From the NCBI GenBank assembly GCA_963702955.1, contig OY969774.1:1240001-1304000 (forward strand): DNA of 64,000 nucleotides, read 5' to 3'. Shown here one piece after another: positions 51,296 to 59,047 of the stretch. The stretch is from VRUE01 sp963702955 (GTDB taxonomy: Bacteria > Actinomycetota > Thermoleophilia > Solirubrobacterales > 70-9). The position numbers and the translations under genes were made by a program. A model generated the notes under the pieces. The model was not told where the DNA came from, searched no databases, and saw only the letters and a list, made by a program, of their open reading frames with translations. How positions within the stretch are numbered: position 1 is the stretch's first letter; the number at the start of each line of letters is the position of its first letter.

Positions 51296-53627
51296 CCTGA
51301 AAGCGGAAGGTCGCGGTCGGACCAACCGCGCCGGCTTGGTCACGCGCCTTCACGCGAACGCTGTGCGTTCCCAGCCCAAAGCGGTGAACGAACGTGGCGG
51401 GGCAAAGGTGGAACGGCCCGCTGTTGACGTCGCAGAGGAAGACGACCCCGCTCTCGTTCGCGCCGAAGCCGAAGACGACCTTCGCCGTGTGCCCGCGAAC
51501 GCGGATCAGCTTTGCCGGGTGGCGACGGAACAGCCCACGCGGCCCCGGTTCGCGCTCGGGCGGGACGTTCGAGTCGGGTGGGGTGGCAACAGACGCCCCA
51601 GGGGTCGGCTGAGGAGCGACTTCTTCGAGTGGCGGCACGACCGTGCTTCCCGGATCTTCGCCGCTGGGCGATACGCCGAGCAATCCCATCGCACCGTCGG
51701 CGTCGAGGAGCCCGGCGCCGACGGCATTCGGGGGGAAGGCGCCGACCGGAACGGCGGAGCCGGTCATGGCGGCACCGATCTGCGCCGGGGTTGCGGCCGG
51801 CTTCCCCTGGCGCAACAGCGCCGCGACGGCGGCGGCGTGCGGACCGGCCGCCGAGGTCCCGCAGAATCGCCATACGCCGGCAACCAGCTGTGCGAAGAAA
51901 GTGGTCGCCCCGCAGTCGGTGGCGACGAGGTTCGGCTTGGCGATCGTTTCCACCAGCGGAGCCGCGGGAGCCGTTCCTTCGACCGGTCCGAAGTAGTGGG
52001 TCACCGGTCCGCGCGAGGAATAGGGCTCCGGCTGGGCGCCGTTGCTGTACCGGACGGCGCCGAGCGTGATCGCGCTCGCGTCGCCGGCGTGTCCGAAGAC
52101 GGTCGGGCCGACCACGTCTCCGCCGCTCGATTCCGGGTACTCGGTCGCGCTGACACCCGATCCGTTCTCCAGCAGGATGAACTTCAAGCGGGGGTTGCCG
52201 CCGGAAAAGCGGTTGATGACGAGCTGAACGGTCCGAGCCGACGACGAGTTATTGATCCACTGGACGATCTCGACGGGACGTTGAGTGTTGCTGACGTTGC
52301 GTTCGTGGGAATAGCCGGGCAGGAGTTCGCTGCCGTTGAGCAGAAACGCGTCAAGGTCAGTGCTGACTCCGTTCCACGGTTCCTTCCACTGCAGGTCCAC
52401 GGTGAGCGTCGCGTGAGCGTTGACCGTAATCCCGAAGGTGCGATCCACGCCCCCGGTCGGATCGAAGTCCATGCAGTGGTTGCCATTCAAGCCCGACAGC
52501 CCTTGCACGACCGATGGGCACCCTCCCGAGTCCCGGTATTCGGGCGCTTCCCAGGAGGCGATTTCATGTTCTCCTTCGAACAAGTTGTCGTTGCCGGCTG
52601 CGGTCAGGTACACGACCCCTTCGGCGGTCACCTTGTCGATCGCCGTGGCGACCGGGCCGTCCTGGAAGAACGGCTCTTCGAACCAGGCGACGTCGTCGAC
52701 GATCACGTCCGCCCCCGCGCCGCCTTCGGACACGGGCCTCGCCAGGCGTTCGATGTTGTGCGCGAACGATTCTTCGCTGTCATAGGCAGTGGCGAACGCC
52801 AGAGAAGCGTGCGGCGCCAGATCGTGGACGATCTGCAGCATTGCCCGCCCCTCGTCCTCTCCAGCTCCGGACGGCCCCTCCTCCAGGACATCGACCGGGA
52901 GCTGCTGGCCGCTGCAGGTGCCGGCGGGGCCCGGCAGGTCGTCGCTGACGATGTCGTCGTGGGCATGGGTCGCCACCGGCCCGCTCCCGTCCGCCGCTTC
53001 GGTGGCGACGTCGAAGGAGTCCGAGAGGACGCCGACCGTGACGCCCTTGCCCCTCAGCCCGAAGTCTTCGCGCGCTTCGTCGACCTTCAGCTGCCCCAGA
53101 CCCTCGGAGATCACCGATCCGCCTTCGCAGGGCGGTTCGCCGGCCGCGAAGAGAAGCGGGGCGCGGCTCTCGGTCACCGAGGCGACGCCGGGGACGCCTT
53201 CGAGATTCTTCAGGTCGGCAGGGTCTATGGCGACCGTGGCACTCTGGTACCTGCCGCTGGAATCGAGAACCTGGGACCCGGCGGCCCGCAGGTCGGGGAG
53301 TGCGGGGATCGCCCCCTGGTCGAAGCGGACGTTGACAAGGACCCGGTCGCCTTCGCGCAGAAGGCTGCCCGGCCCTGCGGCGGCTACGCCGAGATCGCGC
53401 GCCTGCTGTTCGGGCGGGGCGCTTCGCACCGAGGGCTTGGCCAGCTCGGCGAGTCGGGGCGAGAGGACTCCGCCGGCGGGTTGGATCGCCGCCTCCGCAG
53501 CACCGGCCGCGAGCAACGACCAGGTGAGCGCAAGCGCTGCTATCGATGCGGTCCCCGCCCGGCGGCGGGGCTCATTCTCCGGTTCAATCACGAATCTAAG
53601 TATCGGCTCGGCATGCTGGTCCCTCAA
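51273..53627 (-). CDS. Secreted subtilase-fold serine protease, S53-like subgroup
   Basis: The 784-residue protein has an N-terminal membrane/signal segment (ASIAALALTWSLLAAGAAEAA, about 27-47). The protease domain includes VTVGVLSDSFDVATEA (Asp), DEGRAMLQIVHDLAPHASLAFATA in place of the subtilisin HGTHVAG motif, LTAAGN, and the catalytic Ser in FCGTSAAGPHAAAVAALLRQG. The Glu/Asp rather than His pattern matches the S53-like subtilases. The C-terminus is Pro-rich and then Ig-like (about 680-784; GFGANESGVVFLCDVNSGPFHLCPATFVHRFGLGTHSVRVKARDQAG). The signal peptide suggests secretion. Confidence 0.85.
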   Translation of the reverse strand: MRDQHAEPILRFVIEPENEPRRRAGTASIAALALTWSLLAAGAAEAAIQPAGGVLSPRLAELAKPSVRSAPPEQQARDLGVAAAGPGSLLREGDRVLVNVRFDQGAIPALPDLRAAGSQVLDSSGRYQSATVAIDPADLKNLEGVPGVASVTESRAPLLFAAGEPPCEGGSVISEGLGQLKVDEAREDFGLRGKGVTVGVLSDSFDVATEAADGSGPVATHAHDDIVSDDLPGPAGTCSGQQLPVDVLEEGPSGAGEDEGRAMLQIVHDLAPHASLAFATAYDSEESFAHNIERLARPVSEGGAGADVIVDDVAWFEEPFFQDGPVATAIDKVTAEGVVYLTAAGNDNLFEGEHEIASWEAPEYRDSGGCPSVVQGLSGLNGNHCMDFDPTGGVDRTFGITVNAHATLTVDLQWKEPWNGVSTDLDAFLLNGSELLPGYSHERNVSNTQRPVEIVQWINNSSSARTVQLVINRFSGGNPRLKFILLENGSGVSATEYPESSGGDVVGPTVFGHAGDASAITLGAVRYSNGAQPEPYSSRGPVTHYFGPVEGTAPAAPLVETIAKPNLVATDCGATTFFAQLVAGVWRFCGTSAAGPHAAAVAALLRQGKPAATPAQIGAAMTGSAVPVGAFPPNAVGAGLLDADGAMGLLGVSPSGEDPGSTVVPPLEEVAPQPTPGASVATPPDSNVPPEREPGPRGLFRRHPAKLIRVRGHTAKVVFGFGANESGVVFLCDVNSGPFHLCPATFVHRFGLGTHSVRVKARDQAGAVGPTATFRFQVKRRRGA

Positions 53628-53826
53628 ACCGGGCCAGGAGGATTCGACCCGGTCGCGACCGGGTCACCGCAACGCAAGGCCTGTGCAAAGGGACGCCGGG
53701 ACTCCCGATCCTGCTACGGTCCCGAGCGTTAGGCCGGGGAATGGAACCGGCAAAAGTCGTGTCTAGCGCTCGCGTCGTTGCTTCATCAAGCCTCCGCGTT
53801 CGCAGCACATGAAGTGGAGGCATTGC

Positions 53827-54033
53827 ATGCCAACTGGAACTGTCAAGTGGTTCAGCGACGACAAGGGCTACGGGTTCATCACGCCCGACGACGGCTCTAA
53901 GGACGTCTTCGTGCATCACAGCGCGATCCTCGGCGAGGGCTTCAAGTCCCTGACCGAGGGCTCCAAGGTGAGCTACGAGTCCGAAGAAGGCCCCAAGGGC
54001 CCGGCCGCCGCGAGCGTCCAGCAGACCGCGTAA
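53827..54033 (+). CDS. Cold-shock protein (CspA family)
   Basis: The 68-residue product is a single cold-shock domain with RNP1 KGYGFI and RNP2 VFVHH, starting MPTGTVKWFSDDKGYGFITPDD. It binds single-stranded nucleic acid. The start at 53827 follows the usual MxxGTVKWF; an upstream ATG at 53809 is not likely. It has a terminator directly after it. The 199-base upstream region is compatible with a long leader. Confidence 0.96.
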   Translation: MPTGTVKWFSDDKGYGFITPDDGSKDVFVHHSAILGEGFKSLTEGSKVSYESEEGPKGPAAASVQQTA

Positions 54034-54054
54034 ACAGCGCACCGCTCTTGCGTT

Positions 54055-54090
54055 AACGGGACCCGCCGGAACGGTGGGTCCCGTTTTTTT
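54055..54090 (+). terminator. Rho-independent terminator after the cold-shock gene
   Basis: AACGGGACCC pairs with GGGTCCCGTT around an 11-base loop and is followed by T residues up to 54090. It lies 21 bases after the csp stop codon and separates it from typA. Confidence 0.9.
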
Positions 54091-54175
54091 AGGCCGTGCG
54101 GAGGTGCATGGCCAAGCAGATCAAGGACGCAGGGAGCGTGGCGTGCTCTGCACGCGAGCGACCGAGGACGAAGAT

Positions 54176-56014
54176 ATGCGCAGCGCCATGCATCTCCGCA
54201 CCGACCTTCGAAACATCGCGATCATCGCCCACGTCGACCACGGCAAGACGACCCTGGTCAACGCGATGCTGTGGCAGACCGGCGCCTTCCGCAAGGGCCA
54301 GGACGTGGCCGAGCGGGTGATGGACTCGATGGACCTCGAGCGCGAGAAGGGGATCACGATCCTCGCCAAGAACACCACCGTCCGGCACAACGGGGTCAAG
54401 CTCAACATCATCGACACCCCCGGTCACGCGGACTTCGGCGGCGAGGTCGAGCGCGGTCTGACGATGGTCAACGGAGTGCTGTTGCTGGTCAACGCCTCCG
54501 AGGGGCCGCTGCCGCAGACGCGCTTCGTGCTGCGCAAGGCGCTCGAGGCGAAGCTGCCGGTGATCCTCGTCGTCAACAAGGTCGACCGCCCCGACGCCCG
54601 TATCGCCGCGGTCGTCAACGAGGTCTACGAGCTGTTCCTCGACCTCGACGCCGACTCCGAGCAGATCGACTTCCCGATCGTCTACGCCAACGCCAAAGCC
54701 GGTTGGGCCGAGCTGGAGGAAGGGGTCGAGGGGACCGACCTCTCCCCCCTCCTCGACCTGATGCTGGAAAAGATCCCAGCCCCCGAATACGACCCCGACC
54801 ACCCCCTCCAGGCGCACGTCACCAACCTCGACGCCGACCCCTACGTCGGCCGCCTGGCGCTCTGCCGGGTGCGCCACGGACACGTCCGCAACGGGCAGCA
54901 GATCGCCTGGTGCCGGGCCGACGGCAGCGTCGAGCGGGCGACGGTCAGCGAGCTGTACGTGACCGAGGCGCTCGACCGCGTGCCGGCCGAGGAGGCCGGG
55001 CCGGGCGAGATCATCGCGATCGCCGGGCTGCCCGAGGTGACGATCGGCGAGACCCTGGCCGACCCCGACGACCCGCGGCCACTGCCGGTGATCACGGTCA
55101 ACGAGCCCTCGCTCTCGATGGTGCTCGGAATCAACACCTCGCCGCTGGCGGGAACCGAGGGCAGCAAGCTGACCGCGCGCCAGATCCGCAACCGGCTCGA
55201 CCAGGAGCTGGTCGGCAACGTCTCGATCCGGGTCAAGGACACCGAGCGGCCCGACATCTGGGAGGTTCAGGGGCGCGGCGAGCTGCAGCTCGTGGTCCTG
55301 CTGGAGATGATGCGGCGCGAGGGCTTCGAGCTGACCGCCGGACAGCCGCGGGTGATCACCCGCGAGATCGACGGCAAGACGTGCGAGCCGGTCGAACGGC
55401 TGGCGATCGACGTGCCGGAGGAGCACGTCGGCGCGATCACGCAGCTTCTGGCCGGGCGCAAGGGGCGACTCGACCACATGGTCAACCACTCGACCGGCTG
55501 GGTGCGGATGGACTACCTGGTTCCAGCCCGCGGCCTGATCGGCCTGCGCACCGAGTTCCTCACCGAGACCAGGGGCGCGGGCATCATGCACCACGTCTTC
55601 GACCGCTGGGAGCCCTGGGCGGGCGAGCTGCGGACCCGCCCGACCGGCTCGCTGGTGGCGGATCGCCGCGGCGCCACGGCGAGCCATGCCCTGATGAACC
55701 TGCAGGATCGCGGCACCCTCTTCGTCGGCCCCGGCGAGGAGACCTACGAGGGGATGGTGATCGGCGAGAACGCCCGCTCCGACGACCTCGACGTCAACGC
55801 GATCAAGGAGAAGCACCAGACCAACGTGCGCGCCGCCAGCGCCGACATCCTGGTCCGCCTCGAGCCGCCCAAACGACTCTCGCTGGAAGCGGCGCTGGAG
55901 TTCCTGCGCGACGACGAGTGCGTCGAAGTGACGCCCGAGTCGGTCCGCCTGCGCAAGGTAGAGCTGGACAAAACCAGGCGCCAGAAGACCGCCCGCCAAG
56001 GCGCCCGCGCCTAA
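54176..56014 (+). CDS. typA: GTP-binding protein TypA/BipA
   Basis: TypA is a ribosome-associated GTPase needed for stress growth. The 612-residue protein has G1 AHVDHGKTT, the DTPGHADFGGEVERGLTMVNG G3 segment, NKVDRPDAR (G4) and EF-G-like domains to the C-terminus (GRGELQLVVLLEMMRREGFELT; VPARGLIGLRTEFLTETRG; GTLFVGPGEETYEGMVIGEN). An alternative ATG start is at 54188. The C-terminus is basic. Confidence 0.96.
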   Translation: MRSAMHLRTDLRNIAIIAHVDHGKTTLVNAMLWQTGAFRKGQDVAERVMDSMDLEREKGITILAKNTTVRHNGVKLNIIDTPGHADFGGEVERGLTMVNGVLLLVNASEGPLPQTRFVLRKALEAKLPVILVVNKVDRPDARIAAVVNEVYELFLDLDADSEQIDFPIVYANAKAGWAELEEGVEGTDLSPLLDLMLEKIPAPEYDPDHPLQAHVTNLDADPYVGRLALCRVRHGHVRNGQQIAWCRADGSVERATVSELYVTEALDRVPAEEAGPGEIIAIAGLPEVTIGETLADPDDPRPLPVITVNEPSLSMVLGINTSPLAGTEGSKLTARQIRNRLDQELVGNVSIRVKDTERPDIWEVQGRGELQLVVLLEMMRREGFELTAGQPRVITREIDGKTCEPVERLAIDVPEEHVGAITQLLAGRKGRLDHMVNHSTGWVRMDYLVPARGLIGLRTEFLTETRGAGIMHHVFDRWEPWAGELRTRPTGSLVADRRGATASHALMNLQDRGTLFVGPGEETYEGMVIGENARSDDLDVNAIKEKHQTNVRAASADILVRLEPPKRLSLEAALEFLRDDECVEVTPESVRLRKVELDKTRRQKTARQGARA

Positions 56015-56030
56015 CTGCCCGCCGGCGGAA

Positions 56031-56068
56031 AGAAAAGAGCCGCCGACAGCTCTCGCTGCCGGCGGCTC
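56031..56068 (-). terminator. Terminator of the acyl-CoA dehydrogenase gene
   Basis: GAGCCGCCG and CGGCGGCTC pair, with a further CAG/CTG inner pair, around a short loop. On the minus strand TTTTCTTT follows. It lies between the convergent typA and acd genes, so it may act on both strands. Confidence 0.75.
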
Positions 56069-56093
56069 GTCCTAGGGCCCCTGCCCTAAGCGT

Positions 56094-57323
56094 TCAGACG
56101 GTCGCCGCGGCCTGCTCGGCCTGGCTGCTCTCGGAGGCCTGCGCTTTCGCTTCGGCCTCCGGCGTCTTCTCGTCGATGTTGCGCGGCAGCAGCACCTCTT
56201 TGGCGATCACCAGGCGCTGGATCTGGCTGGTCCCCTCGTAGAGCTGCATGATCTTCGCGTCGCGCATCAGTTTCTCGACCGGGTACTCCTTGATGAAGCC
56301 GTAGCCGCCGTAGACCTGGACGGCGTCGACGGTGATCTCCATCGCCGAGTCGGCGGCGAAGCGCTTGGCCTCCGAGGAGATCAGCGTGTTGCGTTTGCCA
56401 TGGTCGAGCAGGACGGCCGAGTTCCAGACCAGCAGGCGGCCGGCGTCGACCTTGGTTAACATGTCGGCGATCATGAACTGGATCGCCTGGTGCATCGCGA
56501 TCGGCACGCCGAACTGCACCCTTTCCTTCGAGTACGCGGCGGCGTACTCGAACGCCGCACGGCCGATCCCGACGGCCATCGCGGCGACACCCGGACGGGT
56601 GCGGTCGAGGGTCATCATCGCCAGTTTGAAGCCGTGGTTTTCCTCGCCGATCATGTTCTCGGCCGGGACCTCGACTTCGTCGAAGGAGATGGTCGCGGTG
56701 TTGGAGGCCCGCTGGCCCATCTTGTCCTCCTTCTTGTCAACCGTGACCCCGGGGGAGTCGGCGTCGACGACGAAGGCGCTGATCCCGCGGTGGCCGGCGT
56801 CGGGGTCGGTCTTGGCGTAGACCGTGAACCAGTTGGCGTAGCTGCCGTTGGTGATGAAGCACTTGGAGCCGCTGAGGACGAACTTGTCGCCCTTCTTGAC
56901 GGCGCGGGTCTTCATCCCCGAGACGTCGGAGCCGGCGTCGGGCTCGGTCAGACAGAAGGAGGCCAGCTTCGGCTCCTCGGTCAGCATCCCGAGGTACTTC
57001 TTTTTGGTCTCCTCGGAGGCGCCGAGCATCAACGGGGCCGAGGCGAGGCCGTTGGCGACCAGCGAGGTGCCGATGCCCGAGCAGCCCCAGCCCATCTCCT
57101 CCTCGATCAGGCAGCCGGAGAGGTAGTCGAGGCCGGGCCCGCCGTAGGCCTCGGGGATGTGGGTGTTCATCAACCCGACCTCCCAGGCCTGGTCGATGAT
57201 GTCCTGTGGCCAGGCGCCGTCCTTGTCGTACTCCCAGGCGACCCTGCGGATCTCTTTCTCCGCGAAGTTGTGAGCCAGCTCGCGCAGATCTTTCTGCTCG
57301 TCGGTCAGGGTGAAGTCAACCAC
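56094..57323 (-). CDS. Acyl-CoA dehydrogenase
   Basis: The 409-residue flavoenzyme starts at a GTG with VDFTLTDEQKDLRELAHNFAEKEI. Motifs include FCLTEPDAGSDVSGMKTRAV, GSKCFITNGSYANWFTVYAKTD, SFDEVEVPAENMIGEENHGF, RVQFGVPI, and the catalytic Glu in LYEGTSQIQRLVIAKEVL. The C-terminus is Ala/Glu-rich, about 30 residues longer than the core. It oxidises an acyl-CoA, the first step of beta-oxidation. The palindrome at 57397-57412 lies upstream. Confidence 0.95.
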   Translation of the reverse strand: MVDFTLTDEQKDLRELAHNFAEKEIRRVAWEYDKDGAWPQDIIDQAWEVGLMNTHIPEAYGGPGLDYLSGCLIEEEMGWGCSGIGTSLVANGLASAPLMLGASEETKKKYLGMLTEEPKLASFCLTEPDAGSDVSGMKTRAVKKGDKFVLSGSKCFITNGSYANWFTVYAKTDPDAGHRGISAFVVDADSPGVTVDKKEDKMGQRASNTATISFDEVEVPAENMIGEENHGFKLAMMTLDRTRPGVAAMAVGIGRAAFEYAAAYSKERVQFGVPIAMHQAIQFMIADMLTKVDAGRLLVWNSAVLLDHGKRNTLISSEAKRFAADSAMEITVDAVQVYGGYGFIKEYPVEKLMRDAKIMQLYEGTSQIQRLVIAKEVLLPRNIDEKTPEAEAKAQASESSQAEQAAATV

Positions 57324-57396
57324 CGGTCGGTGCTCCTTTTTCGTGGCGTTGGAAGTCTGATCTGGAGCGCCGTCGGGGTGACGCGCGTTCCGCCGA

Positions 57397-57412
57397 TTGA
57401 CTGGTCAGTCAA
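57397..57412. promoter_or_regulatory. TetR-type operator upstream of the acyl-CoA dehydrogenase gene
   Basis: TTGACTGGTCAGTCAA has arms TTGACTG and CAGTCAA around GT. Such sites are typical of TetR-family regulators of fatty-acid genes. It lies 74 bases upstream of the dehydrogenase start codon and 55 before the divergent gene at 57467. No TetR gene is in the window. Confidence 0.65.
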
Positions 57413-57466
57413 CCAGCCCGAAGGGTAGCGAATGGCGGCGGCGCTGTGGGGTCGTACCCTGTTGGC

Positions 57467-57925
57467 ATGGCGATTCCGTCAGCGGCACTCGGAATCCAAG
57501 CCGGCTACGTGCTGGCGGCGGTGACCCTCGTCGCGCTGCCCGTTGCTGCGATCGCCTTCGCCCGCTCCGGCCCGGCCTGGCAGGGAATCGGCAAAGGCCC
57601 GTTCGCGATCGAGCAGGAGCTGCCGCCGACCCGGATGGCGCAGCCGCAGCCGCCGGTCGACCGCGACCTGCAGGAAACGGAGGCGCGACAGATGCTGGAG
57701 GCGAAGTCCTATCGCCGCAGCCGCCGGGGCGAGGCGCCGATCGACGTCGAGGCCGAGGTGACGCGATTGCTCGCAGCGCCCGGGGCCGGCGGTCCCGGCG
57801 TCGACGAGAAGCTGCGCGAGGAGGTCCGCCAGCTCGTCGTCGCCCGCAACGAACGGCGAATGCGGCGCGGCGAGGAGCCGCTCGACGTCGAGGGCGAGAT
57901 CGAGCGCCAGCTCGCAGGTTTGTAG
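57467..57925 (+). CDS. Membrane-anchored protein with two short repeats
   Basis: The 152-residue product has an N-terminal membrane helix (GYVLAAVTLVALPVAAIAFA) and a cytoplasmic part with two repeats: SYRRSRRGEAPIDVEAEVTRLL (about 84-105) and NERRMRRGEEPLDVEGEIERQL (about 128-149), both R-R-x-R-R-G-E-x-P-[IL]-D-V-E-x-E. The repeat resembles a small helical unit, similar to SHOCT-type motifs, without a proven function. The downstream gene begins 10 bases after the stop codon. Confidence 0.7.
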   Translation: MAIPSAALGIQAGYVLAAVTLVALPVAAIAFARSGPAWQGIGKGPFAIEQELPPTRMAQPQPPVDRDLQETEARQMLEAKSYRRSRRGEAPIDVEAEVTRLLAAPGAGGPGVDEKLREEVRQLVVARNERRMRRGEEPLDVEGEIERQLAGL

Positions 57926-57935
57926 GATCGTGGCG

Positions 57936-58271
57936 ATGGCCGCCGACAAAGACAGGCTCTACGAGGTCGAGGAGCTGCTGAACCAGCCCGGCACCTACTT
58001 CAACCCCCAGACCGAGGTCCTGGTCGTGGTCGACGACTCGACCTCGCTCGACCAGGAGGTCTTCAACATGGAGGACTACGAGGGGGCCGACTGGGTGCGC
58101 ATCTCCGACGAGGTCCCGGTCGACGAGGACCGCCGCGACCGCGCCCTCGAGGAGTTCCAGACCCACTACCACCCCGGCTCGACCGGCTCGGTCTCCGCGA
58201 CGGCGCTGGAGCAGGGCGACGAGGAGCTCGACGAGGACGAGGACGGCCAGGACCCCGGGCGGGAGGACTAG
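57936..58271 (+). CDS. Acidic protein of unknown function (111 aa)
   Basis: The product starts at the ATG at 57936 (a GTG at 57930 is the alternative) and continues ADKDRLYEVEELLNQPGTYFNPQTEVLVVVDDSTSLDQEVF. It is strongly acidic, particularly in its C-terminal tail (EELDEDEDGQDPGRED). The sequence LNQPGTYFNPQTEVLVVVDDS looks conserved, but I do not recognise the family. It is very likely co-transcribed with the preceding gene (10 bases). Confidence 0.7.
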   Translation: MAADKDRLYEVEELLNQPGTYFNPQTEVLVVVDDSTSLDQEVFNMEDYEGADWVRISDEVPVDEDRRDRALEEFQTHYHPGSTGSVSATALEQGDEELDEDEDGQDPGRED

Positions 58272-58320
58272 CAAGAGGCGATGCTCAGGCCGGTAAGGTC
58301 GGCGCGTCCGCCCGAAGCAG

Positions 58321-58794
58321 TCAGAGTCCACCCTCCGCGACGAGCGTCGCCTCAATGGCGACCGGCAAAATTGTCCGGCTTGCGGCGGGATCCAGCGCAA
58401 GGGGACCCTTGTTCGACCAACCGGCGTAGACCAGAAGGCCCCAGAGCCCAAAACAACCCAGGGCCCCGACCACGAGCACCGCAGCCAGTAGATAACGCCT
58501 CTGCCAAACTCCGACGACCGCCCCGGTCAGGACGAGAAGCCCGACACAGGCAGCTAGGAACTGTTGACCCCGGCCTTGAACCCACCATGATTCGCCAGCC
58601 GAACTGCAATTCTCCGGGCATCCGACGAGCATCAGAACCAGTGCAAGGAGGAAGGCCATCAGCGCGACGAACATCAGCACCTGTACCTCGATACCCGCCG
58701 CGCTCTTGGCCCATCCGACTCCAGCCCTGGCAAGCCAACAGAAACCCAGGAACGCACATACTGCGGCTATTCCAAGGGGGTATGCGACGAACAT
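58321..58794 (-). CDS. Four-helix membrane protein, function unknown
   Basis: The 157-residue product has about four hydrophobic segments, roughly residues 5-25, 37-57, 80-97 and 103-122, with a short polar CPENCSSAGESWW loop between the second and third. It has no recognised domain. It uses less biased codons than the neighbours. Confidence 0.55.
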   Translation of the reverse strand: MFVAYPLGIAAVCAFLGFCWLARAGVGWAKSAAGIEVQVLMFVALMAFLLALVLMLVGCPENCSSAGESWWVQGRGQQFLAACVGLLVLTGAVVGVWQRRYLLAAVLVVGALGCFGLWGLLVYAGWSNKGPLALDPAASRTILPVAIEATLVAEGGL

Positions 58795-59047
58795 GGCAAA
58801 AGCATGACAGGCGCAGGCGCGCTCGCCTGACCATTCAGATCAATGAACTCTAACGGCGCCAGACGACTCTGGGATTCATCAGGCCGTCTATCGTATGCGG
58901 CAGCGGGGCCTTCCATCGTAGCCTTGCAGTCGTAAGGATACGACGTTCACGCCGTTTCATGCCCTCGGTGCGCCGGTCAACTCTCCGTGCTAGTCGAAGT
59001 GCCGCAAGCGCATTAGAACGCCAACTCGGGGGAGCGGCCAAGGCATG

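Noticed and set aside
54103..54320. Short plus-strand frame at 54109 preceding typA
   Set aside because: It has a fair start but is out of frame with, and overlaps, the start of typA, and its residues are low-complexity.
58850..59041. Small minus-strand frame between the four-helix protein and the propeller protein
   Set aside because: No ribosome-binding site, no hydrophobic segment, and a highly basic composition.
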